52,749 nt of DNA from Streptomyces sp. Isolate_45 (GTDB lineage: Bacteria > Actinomycetota > Actinomycetes > Streptomycetales > Streptomycetaceae). Position numbers and translations under genes: made by a program. Of this stretch, positions 33,701-41,580 are shown piece by piece. Position 1 is the stretch's first letter. Each line of letters opens with the position of its first letter. The stretch covers positions 1-52,749 of the forward strand of contig NZ_JANFAK020000048.1 in NCBI RefSeq assembly GCF_024721315.2, in the 5' to 3' direction. The notes under the pieces are model-generated. The model searched no databases, had not been told where the DNA came from, and saw only the letters and a program-made list of their open reading frames with translations.

Positions 33701-33889
33701 GACCCCGGCCTCGCCCCCGATGAGCAGGGCCTGCGGCTCTTGTTCCGCGGCCCGTGTCAGGGCGTCCACGAGTACGGCCAGTTCGTCGGCTCGGCCGACG
33801 AACACCGGGCTGACAGATCTGGTCTCCACGCCGCCGAGCATCGCACAGAGCTGCGGCTCGGCGGCACCGGATATCGCTGCGCTTCTCAT
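30764..33889 (-). CDS. Large ATP-binding LuxR-type regulator (LAL family)
   Basis: A 1,041-residue STAND-type regulator. An N-terminal AAA ATPase has Walker A GGEAGVGKTRL (about 58-68) and Walker B LVLVLEDLHWAD. A long TPR-like helical middle follows, and a C-terminal LuxR HTH (LTGREREVLRLVAGGSTNRQ, then IAEELFISPKTASVHVSNIL). This layout resembles MalT and PikD-like activators. ATG 33889 is used, though GTG 33892 directly precedes it and neither has a clear ribosome site; a start nearer VETRSVSPVF is possible. Targets are unknown, and no antibiotic cluster is adjacent. Confidence 0.9.
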   Translation of the reverse strand: MRSAAISGAAEPQLCAMLGGVETRSVSPVFVGRADELAVLVDALTRAAEQEPQALLIGGEAGVGKTRLTEEFIGEATRRGAVVAVGSCVEIGAEGLPFAPFSTALRALHRRLPDELATAAAGQEDELARILPELGETPRGPHDEESTARLFELTARMLERLAADRTLVLVLEDLHWADTSTRHLLAYLFRTLGSGRLVIVATYRADDIHRRHPLRPLLAELDRLRAVQRIELPRFNRAEVRRQLAGILASQPDENFVDSVFDRSDGNAFFVEELVASRQSGCRTGLTESLRDLLLVRVEVLPDAAQRVVRIVAEGGSTVEYPLLRAVARLGEDELFEALRAAVGANILLATADGDGYRFRHSLVREAVSDDLLPGERARVNRRYAEAMEDDETLVRAEERVIRLANYWYAANDPAKSLPAVLAASVTARRRHAYSEQLSLLERAMDLWDSTPREIREGLRPADYTDVYPPCGCDPATTPLQRLDLLAEATVAARFGGERERALKITKMALRTLAEDSDDPLRAAWFWAERSRLVAGLGRGDGWEEIAKAQELVKGLPPSQVHADVLVLAAGWGMLHNPGPGNLAAAERAVSYARMVGAEDTELNARITLGCLLTDSGDGSAGLAEMHAVKDRATELGLIPIVGRAHINLTSQLESMGRSREAVELAEQGAQLVKKSRLMDTEAWVCGNMAESLYSLGRWDEAAEAARRTLSVGQSAAPRGSASARLAYLALARGELVEAAMQLAAAHTHFGTHDTQPQHRVPLYRLAVGVAAGEGRIADVRSEIEEAITLGFRLGQHRYAWPLLLAGASAEADSRGLPAAEPGRSAALGLLRTAARTLATPAPVWIAHAEYVRAELLRAEAADTVADWTTVEAAVRPLERPYLLARARHRLAEALLAAGGDRTAAVALLRDAHATADRLGSRRLREDLALLAQRARIPLDAEADAQQAPLAAETDPAEALGLTGREREVLRLVAGGSTNRQIAEELFISPKTASVHVSNILAKLGVAGRGEAAALAHRLRLFTPVAPPTPPTPAGMPAGRR

Positions 33890-33921
33890 CACGTATCAGT
33901 TCACGTGGCGTGCGGCGCGGG

Positions 33922-34089
33922 TTACGCGGCGCGGGTGAAGAGGCTGCGGACGGCTCTCACCGGCCCTTCGGGTTCCTGGCCGCGGGAGGAGGCGCGCTGC
34001 GCCTTCTTGGCCTCCTGGACCATGCGGTACCGGTCGGCCTCGCGGATGAGGTCGGCGCGGCGGGCGGTGGCCATCTCGTACTCGAACAT
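33922..34089 (-). CDS. Small conserved hypothetical protein (55 aa)
   Basis: A 55-residue basic protein starting ATG 34089 with GGGAG about 6 bases upstream. It begins MFEYEMATARRADLIREADR and ends VRAVRSLFTRAA. The first 40 residues look like one long charged helix with many Arg, Glu and Lys. Similar short basic ORFs are frequent in Streptomyces. It lies 32 bases upstream of the LuxR-type gene on the same strand and may be read with it. Function unknown. Confidence 0.7.
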   Translation of the reverse strand: MFEYEMATARRADLIREADRYRMVQEAKKAQRASSRGQEPEGPVRAVRSLFTRAA

Positions 34090-34218
34090 CTCGTACTCCC
34101 TGGTGGTGTTTCTCGGGCACCTCGTTCGGTGTGATCCAAGATTCGCTTCCCAGAGGGGGCCGCCGCATCGGGCGCATGCCGCATCTGTACGGGGTCGGGG
34201 GCCTTAGGCCGCGGGGCC

Positions 34219-34245
34219 GGGCGCTCCAGGCCGGGTGGAGCGCCC
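34219..34245 (-). terminator. Hairpin after the membrane protein gene
   Basis: Arms GGGCGCTCCA (34219-34228) and TGGAGCGCCC (34236-34245) with a 7-base loop, starting 11 bases after the stop of the gene at 34257-34877. Confidence 0.75.
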
Positions 34246-34256
34246 TAAGGAGGTGC

Positions 34257-34877
34257 CTACTCGGCGGCCGTCGGCATGGGGACGAGCACGTCGAAGTACA
34301 TGAGGCCGAAGAGCAGGACGCCGAGGAGCCCCAGGGCGACGGCGGCCCAGGACACGGACCGGATCCAGACGGGCAGGACGCGGCCGGGGGCGCCGAAGGC
34401 GGGCCGGGCCAGGACGAACACGGCGATGAGGAGGGCGAGGGTGGACAGGACACCGTTGACCAGGGCGGTCATGTGCCAGGCGTCGCCGTACAGGGCGGCG
34501 ATCTTCTCCTTGGCGGTGGCCGCGTTGGCCGACTCGATCTGGCCGATCAGCGTCTGGCGTTCGGCGATCACGCGGGAGACCCAGCTACCGCTGAGGGCGA
34601 CCAGCCCGAGGCCCGCGGCGACGATCGCGGAGGCCGCGGAGCCGACACCGGCGTGCTCCTGCGGCGCGGAGGCCTCGTCATCGTCGTCGTACGCGGAATC
34701 CTCGGCGTGCTCGAAGGCCTCGTCGTCGGACGCGTCCGCGTCGGCGGGGGCGCCGGCGGCCGGGGTGCCTTCGACGGTGGTGTCGGCGGGGGCGGCGGGG
34801 GTACCGGCAGCCGTGTCCGCGACGGCGTCCGCGGCCGCCTCGGGGGCGGTCGGGGCGGGGGTCTTCTTGATGTCCAT
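34257..34877 (-). CDS. Hypothetical membrane protein with acidic N-terminus
   Basis: A 206-residue protein. The first ~75 residues are disordered, rich in Ala, Pro, Asp and Glu (ASDDEAFEHAEDSAYDDDDE). Three hydrophobic helices follow: AASAIVAAGLGLVALSGSWV, MTALVNGVLSTLALLIAVFV, and VSWAAVALGLLGVLLFGLMY. Between the first two is a charged helix (SRVIAERQTLIGQIESANAA). ATG 34877 is used although no good ribosome site is seen; a start at 34886 adds three residues. I do not recognise a family. The 295 bases upstream to the MMPL stop contain only GC-rich short repeats that I cannot name. Confidence 0.75.
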   Translation of the reverse strand: MDIKKTPAPTAPEAAADAVADTAAGTPAAPADTTVEGTPAAGAPADADASDDEAFEHAEDSAYDDDDEASAPQEHAGVGSAASAIVAAGLGLVALSGSWVSRVIAERQTLIGQIESANAATAKEKIAALYGDAWHMTALVNGVLSTLALLIAVFVLARPAFGAPGRVLPVWIRSVSWAAVALGLLGVLLFGLMYFDVLVPMPTAAE

Positions 34878-35172
34878 GCCGCGCACCGTAGGCGGCCTTT
34901 CTGAGAGGTTTCTGAGAGGCCGGGGCGGTGTCCGCCCGGAAGGTCCGCAGGTCCCGGGCCCGGGGCCCGCGACGGGGTGGTCCGGAGGGGGTCGGCGTTG
35001 CCGGCTGCGGCCCGTCCGCGGCCGGGGAGCGCGCGGCCCGTGGTCCGCGCCTCGGCCCTCACGGTCACCCCCCGCGGGCGTCGGAGCCCGGCAGGCGGGC
35101 CGGGGGGCGGGGGTGGGCGGCCCGGATCCCGTGGGCAGGGCGGTGTGCGCGGCGGCCTCGACGCGGGACCGA

Positions 35173-37425
35173 TCAGCGGGACAGAACGGCCGGTTCCGCG
35201 TGGTCCGGGTCCGGGTCCGCGTGGTCCGGGTCCGGGCGCTGCGCGGGCAGGGTCGCGCGCGTGCGGTGCTCCGGCGGTTCGATGCTGATGCGGGGCAGCC
35301 GGCGGTCGAGCCAGCCGGGCAGCCACCAGTTGGCTCCGCCGAGCATGTGCATGAGGGCCGGTACGAGAAGGGTGCGCAGGACGAACGCGTCGAGGGCGAC
35401 GGCGGCCGCGAGGGCGATGCCGAACATCGCGATGATCCGGTCGCCGCTCAGGACGAAGGCCAGGAACACGGCGATCATGATGACGGCCGCCGAGTTGATG
35501 ACCCGGCTGGTCTCCGCCAGCCCGATCCGCACGGCCCGCTTGTTGTCGCCGGTTTCGAGCCACTCCTCGTACATCCGGCTGACGAGGAAGACCTGGTAGT
35601 CCATGGAGAGCCCGAAGAGCACCGACACCATGATCACCGGGAGGAAGGGTTCGATGGGCCCCGCGCTCCCCAGACCCAGCAGCTCGCTCCCCCAACCCCA
35701 TTGGAAGATCACGACGACCACGCCGAAGGAGGAGGCGACGGCCGCGACGTTCATGGCGGCCGCCTTGAGCGGGATGCCCACGGACCGGAAGGCCAGCAGC
35801 AGGAGCACGCAGCCGAGGGCGATCACCACGGCGACGAACAGGGGCAGCTTCCCGACGATCACTTCGGCGAAGTCGTCGTAGCCGGCCGTCACCCCACCGA
35901 CGTGGGTCTGCGCCGAGCTGCCGTGGGAGGCGCGCGGGATGACGTCCCGGCGGAGGGTGTCGACGAGGTCGCTCGTGGCCCGGGCCTGTGGCGCGAAGTC
36001 CGGTACGACGCTCAGGACGGCGGTGTCACCGCCCCGGTTGAGGACCGCCGGGCTCACGGAGGCCACTCCGGGGGTGTCCCGTACCGCTTCGGCGATCCGG
36101 TCCACGGCGATCCGGTCGCCGGGGCCGTCGAGGCGGGTGACCAGGGTGAGGGGGCCGTTGGTGCCGGGTCCGAAGCCCTCGGCGAGCAGGTCGTAGGCCT
36201 TGCGCGTCGTGGAACCGGCCGGGTTGTTGCCCTGGTCGGAGGTGCCGAGGTGCAGCCAGAAGGTGGGCAGGGCCAGCGCCACCATGACGGCGGTGGCCAC
36301 GGCCCCGAGCAGTTTGGGGTGCCGCTCGACGAAGGCCGACCAGCGGGCGGCGAAGCCGCTGGGCTGCTCCGGCCGGGGCCCCTCGGCGGCGAGCCTGCGC
36401 CGCTCGCGGCCGGAGAGGGCGCGCGTGCCGATGTAGGAGAGGAGCGCGGGGAGCAGGGTCACCGACGCGGCCACGGTGAGGACGACGGTGAGGGAGGCGG
36501 CTATCGCGACGCCGTTGAGGAAGTTCAGCCGCAGCACCAGCATGCCGAGGAGGGCGATGCAGACGGTGGCGCCGGCGAAGACGACGGCCCGGCCGGTGGT
36601 GGCGACGGCGCTCTCGCCCGCCTCGTCGACGGTGAGTCCGCGGGCCAGGCCCTTGCGGTGCCGGGTGACGATGAACAGGGCGTAGTCGATGCCGACGCCG
36701 AGGCCGACGAGGGTGCCGAGCATGGGGGCGAAGTCGGCGACGGGCATGGCGTGCCCGAGGAGGGTGATGCCGAAGTAGGCGCTGCCGACGCTGACGAGCG
36801 CGGTGGCGATGGGCAGCAGGCTCGCGGCGAGGGAGCCGAAGGCGAGGAAGAGGACGCCGGCGGCGATGACCACACCGATGACCTCGGCGAGGTGGGCGCC
36901 GGGCGCCTCGGTCAGGCCGATGGCACGGCCGCCGAGTTCGACCTGGAGGCCGTCGGCCCGGGTGGTGTCGTTCCTCGCGGCGTCGACGACGGCCCGGGCC
37001 TGCGCCTTGGGTACGGCGTCGGCCGGCCGGTCGAAGGTGACGACGGCGTAGGCGGTGCGGGCGTCGGCGCTGATCTGCGCGGCGCTGCCCGGGCCGGGCC
37101 CGTAGGGGCTCGCGACTGATCCGACGCCGGGGAGGGCGGCGACGGCGTCCAGGGCGCGGGTCATGCGCTGTTCGACTTCGGGGCTGCGCGCCGTCCGGTG
37201 GTCCGGGGTCCGCCACACGATGGTGTCGGTGTCCCCGCCCTGTCCCTGGAAGCCCTCGCGGAGCAGGGCGTGGGCCTTGGCGGACTCGGTGCCGGGGACC
37301 TCGTAGTCGGTGGAGAACGCGCTGCCGGTGACGCCGGCGGCCGCGGCGGTCCCGCCGAGGGCCAGCAGCCAGATCAGGACGGTGACCAAGCGGTGCCGCA
37401 TGCACCACCGTGCGATTGCTGCCAA
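35173..37425 (-). CDS. MMPL family transporter
   Basis: A 750-residue RND-superfamily exporter of the MmpL/ActII-3 type, likely moving lipids or hydrophobic compounds out of the cell. It has two similar halves, each with a large outer loop and a helix cluster. The first helix set ends in GVGIDYALFIVTRHRKGLAR and the second in GLSMDYQVFLVSRMYEEWLE, carrying the conserved Asp-Tyr pairs of the proton relay. TTG 37425 is preferred because GGGAG lies 8 bases upstream. The C-terminal tail has a short Pro-Asp-His repeat. An inverted repeat lies about 130 bases upstream of the start. Confidence 0.9.
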   Translation of the reverse strand: MAAIARWCMRHRLVTVLIWLLALGGTAAAAGVTGSAFSTDYEVPGTESAKAHALLREGFQGQGGDTDTIVWRTPDHRTARSPEVEQRMTRALDAVAALPGVGSVASPYGPGPGSAAQISADARTAYAVVTFDRPADAVPKAQARAVVDAARNDTTRADGLQVELGGRAIGLTEAPGAHLAEVIGVVIAAGVLFLAFGSLAASLLPIATALVSVGSAYFGITLLGHAMPVADFAPMLGTLVGLGVGIDYALFIVTRHRKGLARGLTVDEAGESAVATTGRAVVFAGATVCIALLGMLVLRLNFLNGVAIAASLTVVLTVAASVTLLPALLSYIGTRALSGRERRRLAAEGPRPEQPSGFAARWSAFVERHPKLLGAVATAVMVALALPTFWLHLGTSDQGNNPAGSTTRKAYDLLAEGFGPGTNGPLTLVTRLDGPGDRIAVDRIAEAVRDTPGVASVSPAVLNRGGDTAVLSVVPDFAPQARATSDLVDTLRRDVIPRASHGSSAQTHVGGVTAGYDDFAEVIVGKLPLFVAVVIALGCVLLLLAFRSVGIPLKAAAMNVAAVASSFGVVVVIFQWGWGSELLGLGSAGPIEPFLPVIMVSVLFGLSMDYQVFLVSRMYEEWLETGDNKRAVRIGLAETSRVINSAAVIMIAVFLAFVLSGDRIIAMFGIALAAAVALDAFVLRTLLVPALMHMLGGANWWLPGWLDRRLPRISIEPPEHRTRATLPAQRPDPDHADPDPDHAEPAVLSR
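35196..35236 (-). repeat. 21-base tandem repeat at the MMPL C-terminus
   Basis: Two copies of a 21-base unit offset from 35196 to 35217 encode the tail DPDHADPDPDHAEP. It is in frame and probably a harmless slippage product in a disordered tail. Confidence 0.7.
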
Positions 37426-37555
37426 CGGACGTGCTCCCTGGTGGTTCGGATCTTCACCGGGAGTCGGCCCGACGCAAAGAACGCTTGAACTCGTGCGGAC
37501 GGCCGCCGTCCGGGGGGTCGCCCCGTCACGTCGGGAAGGTCTACACCTCGACGCC

Positions 37556-37579
37556 ACGATCTCAACGTTTCGTGATCGT
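37556..37579. promoter_or_regulatory. Inverted repeat upstream of the MMPL gene
   Basis: ACGATC (37556-37561) and GATCGT (37574-37579) with a 12-base spacer that itself contains AACGTT. It lies about 130 bases before the MMPL start and just after the cupin stop. A repressor operator for the exporter is possible. Confidence 0.35.
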
Positions 37580-37632
37580 TGGCCCGTTTCGTGTGCATCG
37601 TCACAGGCCGGCGGGGAAGTGCGGGACCTTGG

Positions 37633-38133
37633 TCAGTCGTTCACGGGGCCGTCCGGAACGTCGGTCGGGGGAACGGACCGGGCCCCGGCCGGAACACTGG
37701 GCGTGGCATCGGCCTCGACGTCGACGCGGTAGCCCGCCACGGAGGGCCACCGGACGGTGAGGACGACGGAGTCCTCCTCCGCGTACCAGGAGTGGTCGAC
37801 GCCGCGCCCCCACACGACGTAGTCCCCCTGTTCGGCGAGGACCACGCTGCGGCCGGGGAACTCCAGCCGGAACCGGCCGCTGATCAGCACCTGCAGGGCG
37901 GTGCGCCGTTCACCGGTCACCCAACGTTCGCGCTCCTCGCCCTTGCGGTGGACGCCCCACTTGATCTCCACGTCCTCGCTGTGGCGGGGGTCGCCCGGAG
38001 GCTTGAAGTGGCCGAGGATCCATCCGCGGTCGGTGGCGGCGTCGGGGCCGGCCTTGCCGGTGTGGACGGCGAAGTCGACGTTCGCGGGGTTCTCGGGGTG
38101 CGCGGGATTCTCGTGCGCGGGGAGGGCGTTCAC
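37633..38133 (-). CDS. Cupin-fold protein of unknown function
   Basis: About 166 residues. A conserved N-terminal region (VDFAVHTGKAGPDAATDRGW, then ILGHFKPPGDPRHSEDVEIK) precedes a cupin-like barrel: VTGERRTALQVLISGRFRLE, SVVLAEQGDYVVWGRGVDHS and WYAEEDSVVLTVRWPS. The GVDHSW segment suggests one possible metal ligand, but the full two-motif His cluster is not clear. GTG 38133 is chosen; a start at 38196 would overlap the divergent GNAT gene. There is no good ribosome site. I have seen related Streptomyces proteins labelled as signal peptidase, which nothing here supports. Confidence 0.65.
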   Translation of the reverse strand: MNALPAHENPAHPENPANVDFAVHTGKAGPDAATDRGWILGHFKPPGDPRHSEDVEIKWGVHRKGEERERWVTGERRTALQVLISGRFRLEFPGRSVVLAEQGDYVVWGRGVDHSWYAEEDSVVLTVRWPSVAGYRVDVEADATPSVPAGARSVPPTDVPDGPVND

Positions 38134-38188
38134 GCAGGCGAGGTTAATCCAGTTGCCGGAGCGCGCCGGCGGCTGGTCGGCTGGCCCG

Positions 38189-39004
38189 ATGAGCAAAGTG
38201 ATGGATCGTGAAGAGCTGTCGGCGGTACGCGCCCTCTACGACGCGCAGATGCGCCGGGACGCGGTGCCCGACGTGGCGGCGGCGCGGGTGGAGCGGGTGG
38301 GGCCGGTCGTCCGGCAGACCGTGCCCGGTCTCGGCTGGAACGGGGTGCTGTGGTCGGACCTCGACGAGGGGACGGCGGACGCGGCCATCGCGGCGCAGGT
38401 GGCCTTCTTCGCGGCCCGGGGCGACACCGGCGCGGGGACGGAGTTCGAGTGGAAGTGGTACTCCCACGACCGGCCCGCGGACCTCGGGGAGCGGCTGCGC
38501 GCCGCGGGCTTCGTACCGGAGCCGGCGGAGACGCTGCTGGTGGCGCGGACGGCCGCGCTCGCCGCGCTGCCGGTGGAGCCGCCGGAGGGCGTCACCCTGC
38601 GGGTGGTGAAGGACGGGGCGGGGGTGGACCTGATGATGGAGGTCCATCGGCGGGCCTTCGGCACCGAGCGGCCGAGCATTCGGGAGACGTTGCTGCGGCT
38701 GCTGCGCGACGAGCCGGGGACGGTCGAGGCCGTCGTGGCGATGGCCGGGGACGAGCCGGTGAGCGCGGCTCGGATGGAGATGCGGCCGGGCTCCTCCTTC
38801 GCGGGGCTGTGGGGAGGCGGCACCGACCCGCGGTGGCGCGGTCGGGGCATCTACCGACTGCTGGTGGCCCACCGCGCCCGCGTGGCGGCGGAGCGGGGTA
38901 TTCCGTACCTTCAGGTGGACGCGTCGGACGACAGTCGGCCGATCCTGGAGCGCCTGGGTTTCGCGGTGTTGGGGGCCACGGTCCCGTACGTGTGGCGGGG
39001 CTGA
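38189..39004 (+). CDS. GNAT family N-acetyltransferase
   Basis: About 271 residues with the acyl-CoA site in the C-terminal half: WGGGTDPRWRGRGIYRLLVA (motif A, R-G-x-G-I-Y), then HRARVAAERGIPYLQVDASD and PILERLGFAVLG. The N-terminal half (REELSAVRALYDAQMRRDAV) looks like a degenerate or partner GNAT domain, as in two-domain acetyltransferases. Starts at ATG 38189, GTG 38198 or ATG 38201 are all possible; none has a strong ribosome site. The substrate is unknown. It diverges from the cupin gene. Confidence 0.83.
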   Translation: MSKVMDREELSAVRALYDAQMRRDAVPDVAAARVERVGPVVRQTVPGLGWNGVLWSDLDEGTADAAIAAQVAFFAARGDTGAGTEFEWKWYSHDRPADLGERLRAAGFVPEPAETLLVARTAALAALPVEPPEGVTLRVVKDGAGVDLMMEVHRRAFGTERPSIRETLLRLLRDEPGTVEAVVAMAGDEPVSAARMEMRPGSSFAGLWGGGTDPRWRGRGIYRLLVAHRARVAAERGIPYLQVDASDDSRPILERLGFAVLGATVPYVWRG

Positions 39005-39056
39005 GGTGGCTCGGAGCCCTTCCCCGAAGGCTGCGGAAGGCGGCAGGATCGTCCCC

Positions 39057-39635
39057 ATGAAGAGCAGCACGAACACCGAAGGAACCCCCACCGGCACCAC
39101 GGACCCGGCGGCCGGCCCCGTCGTCCGGAAGGTCGAGCGCACCGGCCCGCCCCTCACCGCGGGTGAACGCGAGACCCTGCGGGCGTACCTCGACTTCCAC
39201 CGGGCCACCCTCGCGATGAAGTGCGAGGGCCTCGGGGACGCGGAGCTGCGGCGCCCGGCCTCGCCGCCGTCCACACTGTCCCTGTTGGGGTTGGTCCGGC
39301 ACATGGCCGAGGTCGAGCGTCAGTGGTTCCGCCGCACCCTGGGCGGCGAGGCGGACGTGGCGCACGTGTGGTCCGACCGGCACGACTTCCAGGCCGCCTA
39401 CGACACGACCGGCGCCACGATGGCGGAGGCCTTCGCCGCCTGGGAGGCCGAGGTGGAGCGTTCCCGGTCGGTCGAGGCCTCGCTGGAGTCCCTCGACGTG
39501 ACGGCCCACGTCCCGAAGTGGGAGGCGGACGTCTCGGCCCGCGTGGTGATGTTGCACATGATCCACGAGTACGCCCGCCACAACGGTCACGCGGACTTCC
39601 TCCGCGAGGCCGTGGACGGCACGGTCGGGGCATGA
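39057..39635 (+). CDS. DinB family protein (DUF664-type)
   Basis: A 192-residue four-helix-bundle protein. Conserved features are LRAYLDFHRATLAMKCEGLG, the His in LLGLVRHMAEVERQWF, and the HxxxxxH-type segment MIHEYARHNGHADFLREAVD that binds a metal in DinB-like thiol S-transferases (bacillithiol and mycothiol enzymes). Actinobacterial members of this fold include mycothiol-dependent enzymes, so a mycothiol role is possible (inference). ATG 39057 has AGGA 9 bases upstream. It lies 52 bases after the GNAT gene, likely in one transcript. Confidence 0.85.
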   Translation: MKSSTNTEGTPTGTTDPAAGPVVRKVERTGPPLTAGERETLRAYLDFHRATLAMKCEGLGDAELRRPASPPSTLSLLGLVRHMAEVERQWFRRTLGGEADVAHVWSDRHDFQAAYDTTGATMAEAFAAWEAEVERSRSVEASLESLDVTAHVPKWEADVSARVVMLHMIHEYARHNGHADFLREAVDGTVGA

Positions 39636-39747
39636 CCGCTCCCGCCCGACGGCCGGCGCCCGGCGGGGCTCGCCCGCTCACGACCGGCCGGGCTAGCCCG
39701 CTCGCGCCCGCTCGGGCTCGTTCGCGGGCCGCGGCGGCCGCCGACGG

Positions 39748-40479
39748 TCAGGCGGCGCGCCAGTAGCCCAGGCTGTTGACCCGCTGCTTCGGCAGGGCGA
39801 GGTCCTTGCGCAGGTACGCCGTCAGGGCGCGGGTGGTCGCGGTGTCGCAGGCCATCCACACGTAGGCCGAGGCGGGGTCCGCGACCAGCTCGGGCAGTTC
39901 GGCCCGGACCCGGTCGGCGAGCGCCGTGCCGCCCCGCTCCACCCGCCGGACGTCGTGCCGGTCGGTGTCGACCCGCATCGGCAGGTCGACGTCCGAGGCG
40001 TGCTGCGTCTCGAACCAGACGGTGGCCGGGGTCTGCGGGTAGGCGTCCAGCAGGGAGTTGATGGCGGGCAGGGAGGCCGGGTCGCCGATCACCAGCAGCC
40101 GCTCGGGCGCCGGGTCGGGCGCGGCGAAACCGGTCCCCTGCACGGTGGCTTCGACGGTGTCACCGGGCACGGCGTCGCGCGCCCACCGGCTGGCGAGCCC
40201 GTCGTGCAGGGCGAACTCGAAGGCGAAGGTCCCGGTGGCCGGGTCGGGGTCGACGAGGGTGTACGCCCGCTGGTGGGGTCGGCTGCCGCCCTCGAACCAG
40301 ACCCGGACCCACATGGTGGGGTGGAGGGATTCCCCGGCGGCCGCGAGCAGCCCGCCGTCGGTGAGGCGGATCCGCCGGAAGTGCTCGGTGACCTGCTCGA
40401 CCTCCGTCACCGTGAACGTGAAGTCCTTGCCCCTGAGCAGCTTGAGGACCACGCCCTCCCAGCCCTTGCCTGCGGCCAT
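39748..40479 (-). CDS. Siderophore-interacting protein (ferric-siderophore reductase)
   Basis: A 243-residue FAD-binding reductase of the SIP/ViuB family, which releases iron from ferric siderophores in the cytoplasm using NAD(P)H. The flavin motif RAYTLVD (71-77) sits in the N-terminal barrel. The C-terminal NAD(P)-binding part has LLVIGDPASLPAINSLLDAY and AYVWMACDTATTRALTAYLR. ATG 40479 is preferred with AAGGGG upstream; an ATG at 40509 touches the iron box. A perfect iron-box-like palindrome lies just upstream, so iron repression through a DtxR/DmdR1 protein is expected. Confidence 0.92.
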   Translation of the reverse strand: MAAGKGWEGVVLKLLRGKDFTFTVTEVEQVTEHFRRIRLTDGGLLAAAGESLHPTMWVRVWFEGGSRPHQRAYTLVDPDPATGTFAFEFALHDGLASRWARDAVPGDTVEATVQGTGFAAPDPAPERLLVIGDPASLPAINSLLDAYPQTPATVWFETQHASDVDLPMRVDTDRHDVRRVERGGTALADRVRAELPELVADPASAYVWMACDTATTRALTAYLRKDLALPKQRVNSLGYWRAA

Positions 40480-40510
40480 GTCCGCCCACCCCTTCACCCG
40501 ACGCCCCATT

Positions 40511-40528
40511 GGTTAGGTCAGCCTAACC
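40511..40528 (-). promoter_or_regulatory. Iron box (DtxR/DmdR1-type)
   Basis: GGTTAGG (40511-40517), TCAG, then CCTAACC (40522-40528), a perfect inverted repeat. It resembles the actinobacterial iron box core (TTAGGTTAGGCTAACCTAA). It lies 32 bases before the siderophore-interacting protein ATG. Confidence 0.75.
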
Positions 40529-40570
40529 CAGGCCTTCGGGAGGGGCCGTCGCCCAGGCTCCGACCCGTCC

Positions 40571-41368
40571 TCAGGCCGCCAGGAACTCCTGGACGAGCGT
40601 CGCCCATTCGGCCGGGCGCTCGGCGAACGGCAGGTGCCCGGTGGCCAGTTCCGCGACCCGCGCGCCCGGCAGCGCCGCCGCCAGCTCCCGCTGGAGGGCG
40701 GGCGGCACGAGCCGGTCCCCGGTGGTGACGACGACGAGGGCGGGTACGTCGAGCCCCGCGAGGTCACCCCGCAGGTCGGCCGTTCCGACCAGGGCGGCGT
40801 GGTCGCCGCTCCCGGGCGGCATCGTGGCGGCCATGGTCCGCGCCACGCCCTCGACCTGCTCCGGGTCGAGCGCCTCCAGCTGTTCCTCGCTGAACGCGAG
40901 CGACACGAGGAGCCGCGCGAGGAGTTCGTCCTCGCCGCGCCGACCCAACTCGGACCACAACCCGGCGATGGGCCCGAGCCCGCGGCCGGCCCGCGCGAAG
41001 GTGGCGGTCAGCACGAGGGCGCTCACCCGCTCCGGGTACCGTGCGGCGATCCGCACGGCCACGTTGCCGCCGAGGGAGTACCCGAGCACGGCGAACCGTT
41101 CCAGTCCCTCGGCGTCGGCGGCGGCCACCAACTGGTCGGCCAGGTCGTCCAGCCGGAGCGGCTCGGTGGCGCGCGGGGTGTCGCCGGTGCCGGGGTAGTC
41201 GACGCCGACCACGGTGTGCGCGGCGGCCAACCGGTCCAGGATCGGCCCGAAGTTGTCCGCGACCGACCCGCCGCCGCCATGGGCCAGCAACAGGCCGGGC
41301 CCACCGCTGCCCTTGCGGACGGTGCGGGCGTAGAGGGGGTGGACGGCGCGGGGCGCGGAGGTGCTCAT
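40571..41368 (-). CDS. Alpha/beta hydrolase
   Basis: A 265-residue alpha/beta hydrolase-fold enzyme. The oxyanion loop LLAHGGGGSVADNFGP, the nucleophile elbow LGYSLGGN (G-x-S-x-G), the acid region VVVTTGDRLVP and the catalytic His in ATGHLPFAERP are all present. ATG 41368 is chosen; an upstream in-frame start at 41404 would enter the palindromic operator. The substrate is unknown. A strong set of palindromes lies between it and a second hydrolase on the opposite strand. Confidence 0.88.
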   Translation of the reverse strand: MSTSAPRAVHPLYARTVRKGSGGPGLLLAHGGGGSVADNFGPILDRLAAAHTVVGVDYPGTGDTPRATEPLRLDDLADQLVAAADAEGLERFAVLGYSLGGNVAVRIAARYPERVSALVLTATFARAGRGLGPIAGLWSELGRRGEDELLARLLVSLAFSEEQLEALDPEQVEGVARTMAATMPPGSGDHAALVGTADLRGDLAGLDVPALVVVTTGDRLVPPALQRELAAALPGARVAELATGHLPFAERPAEWATLVQEFLAA

Positions 41369-41382
41369 ACCGGAACTCGCAT

Positions 41383-41441
41383 TTCTGTAGCGGTCGTTAG
41401 ACAACGAACGCTAGCCGATATTCGTAGCGGCCGCTACAGAA
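41383..41441. promoter_or_regulatory. Strong palindromic operator region between two hydrolase genes
   Basis: GTAGCGG/CCGCTAC forms a perfect 14-base palindrome (41424-41437). A second, degenerate copy, GTAGCGGTCGTTAG, lies at 41387-41400, 37 bases away. The outer arms TTCTGTAGCGG (41383-41393) and CCGCTACAGAA (41431-41441) also form a perfect 11-base inverted repeat. This is the pattern of a TetR or MarR operator pair, but no such regulator gene is adjacent. Confidence 0.6.
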
Positions 41442-41580
41442 TCTAGGATCTTCGTCCAGCCCGCCGATCGCCGCGCTTGCCGTCGTCCCCCGCGCCACCG
41501 GCCGCGAGCCCGGGCGTACGGTCGTCCGGGGTCGCCGATTCGCCGGCCACCGCGCCCGATCCGCCTGTCCTGGAGGAAAG

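Noticed and set aside
31346..34207. Long plus-strand ORF of over 900 codons opposite the LuxR-type regulator gene.
   Set aside because: A shadow in GC-rich coding sequence. The translation is low-complexity (Gly, Ala, Glu, Arg) with no domain, whereas the minus strand carries a clear ATPase and HTH.
39636..39747. GC-rich short repeats between the DinB-like and siderophore-interacting genes.
   Set aside because: Repeated GCTCGCCCGCTC-like segments are visible, but I could not define a clean hairpin, so no terminator is called.
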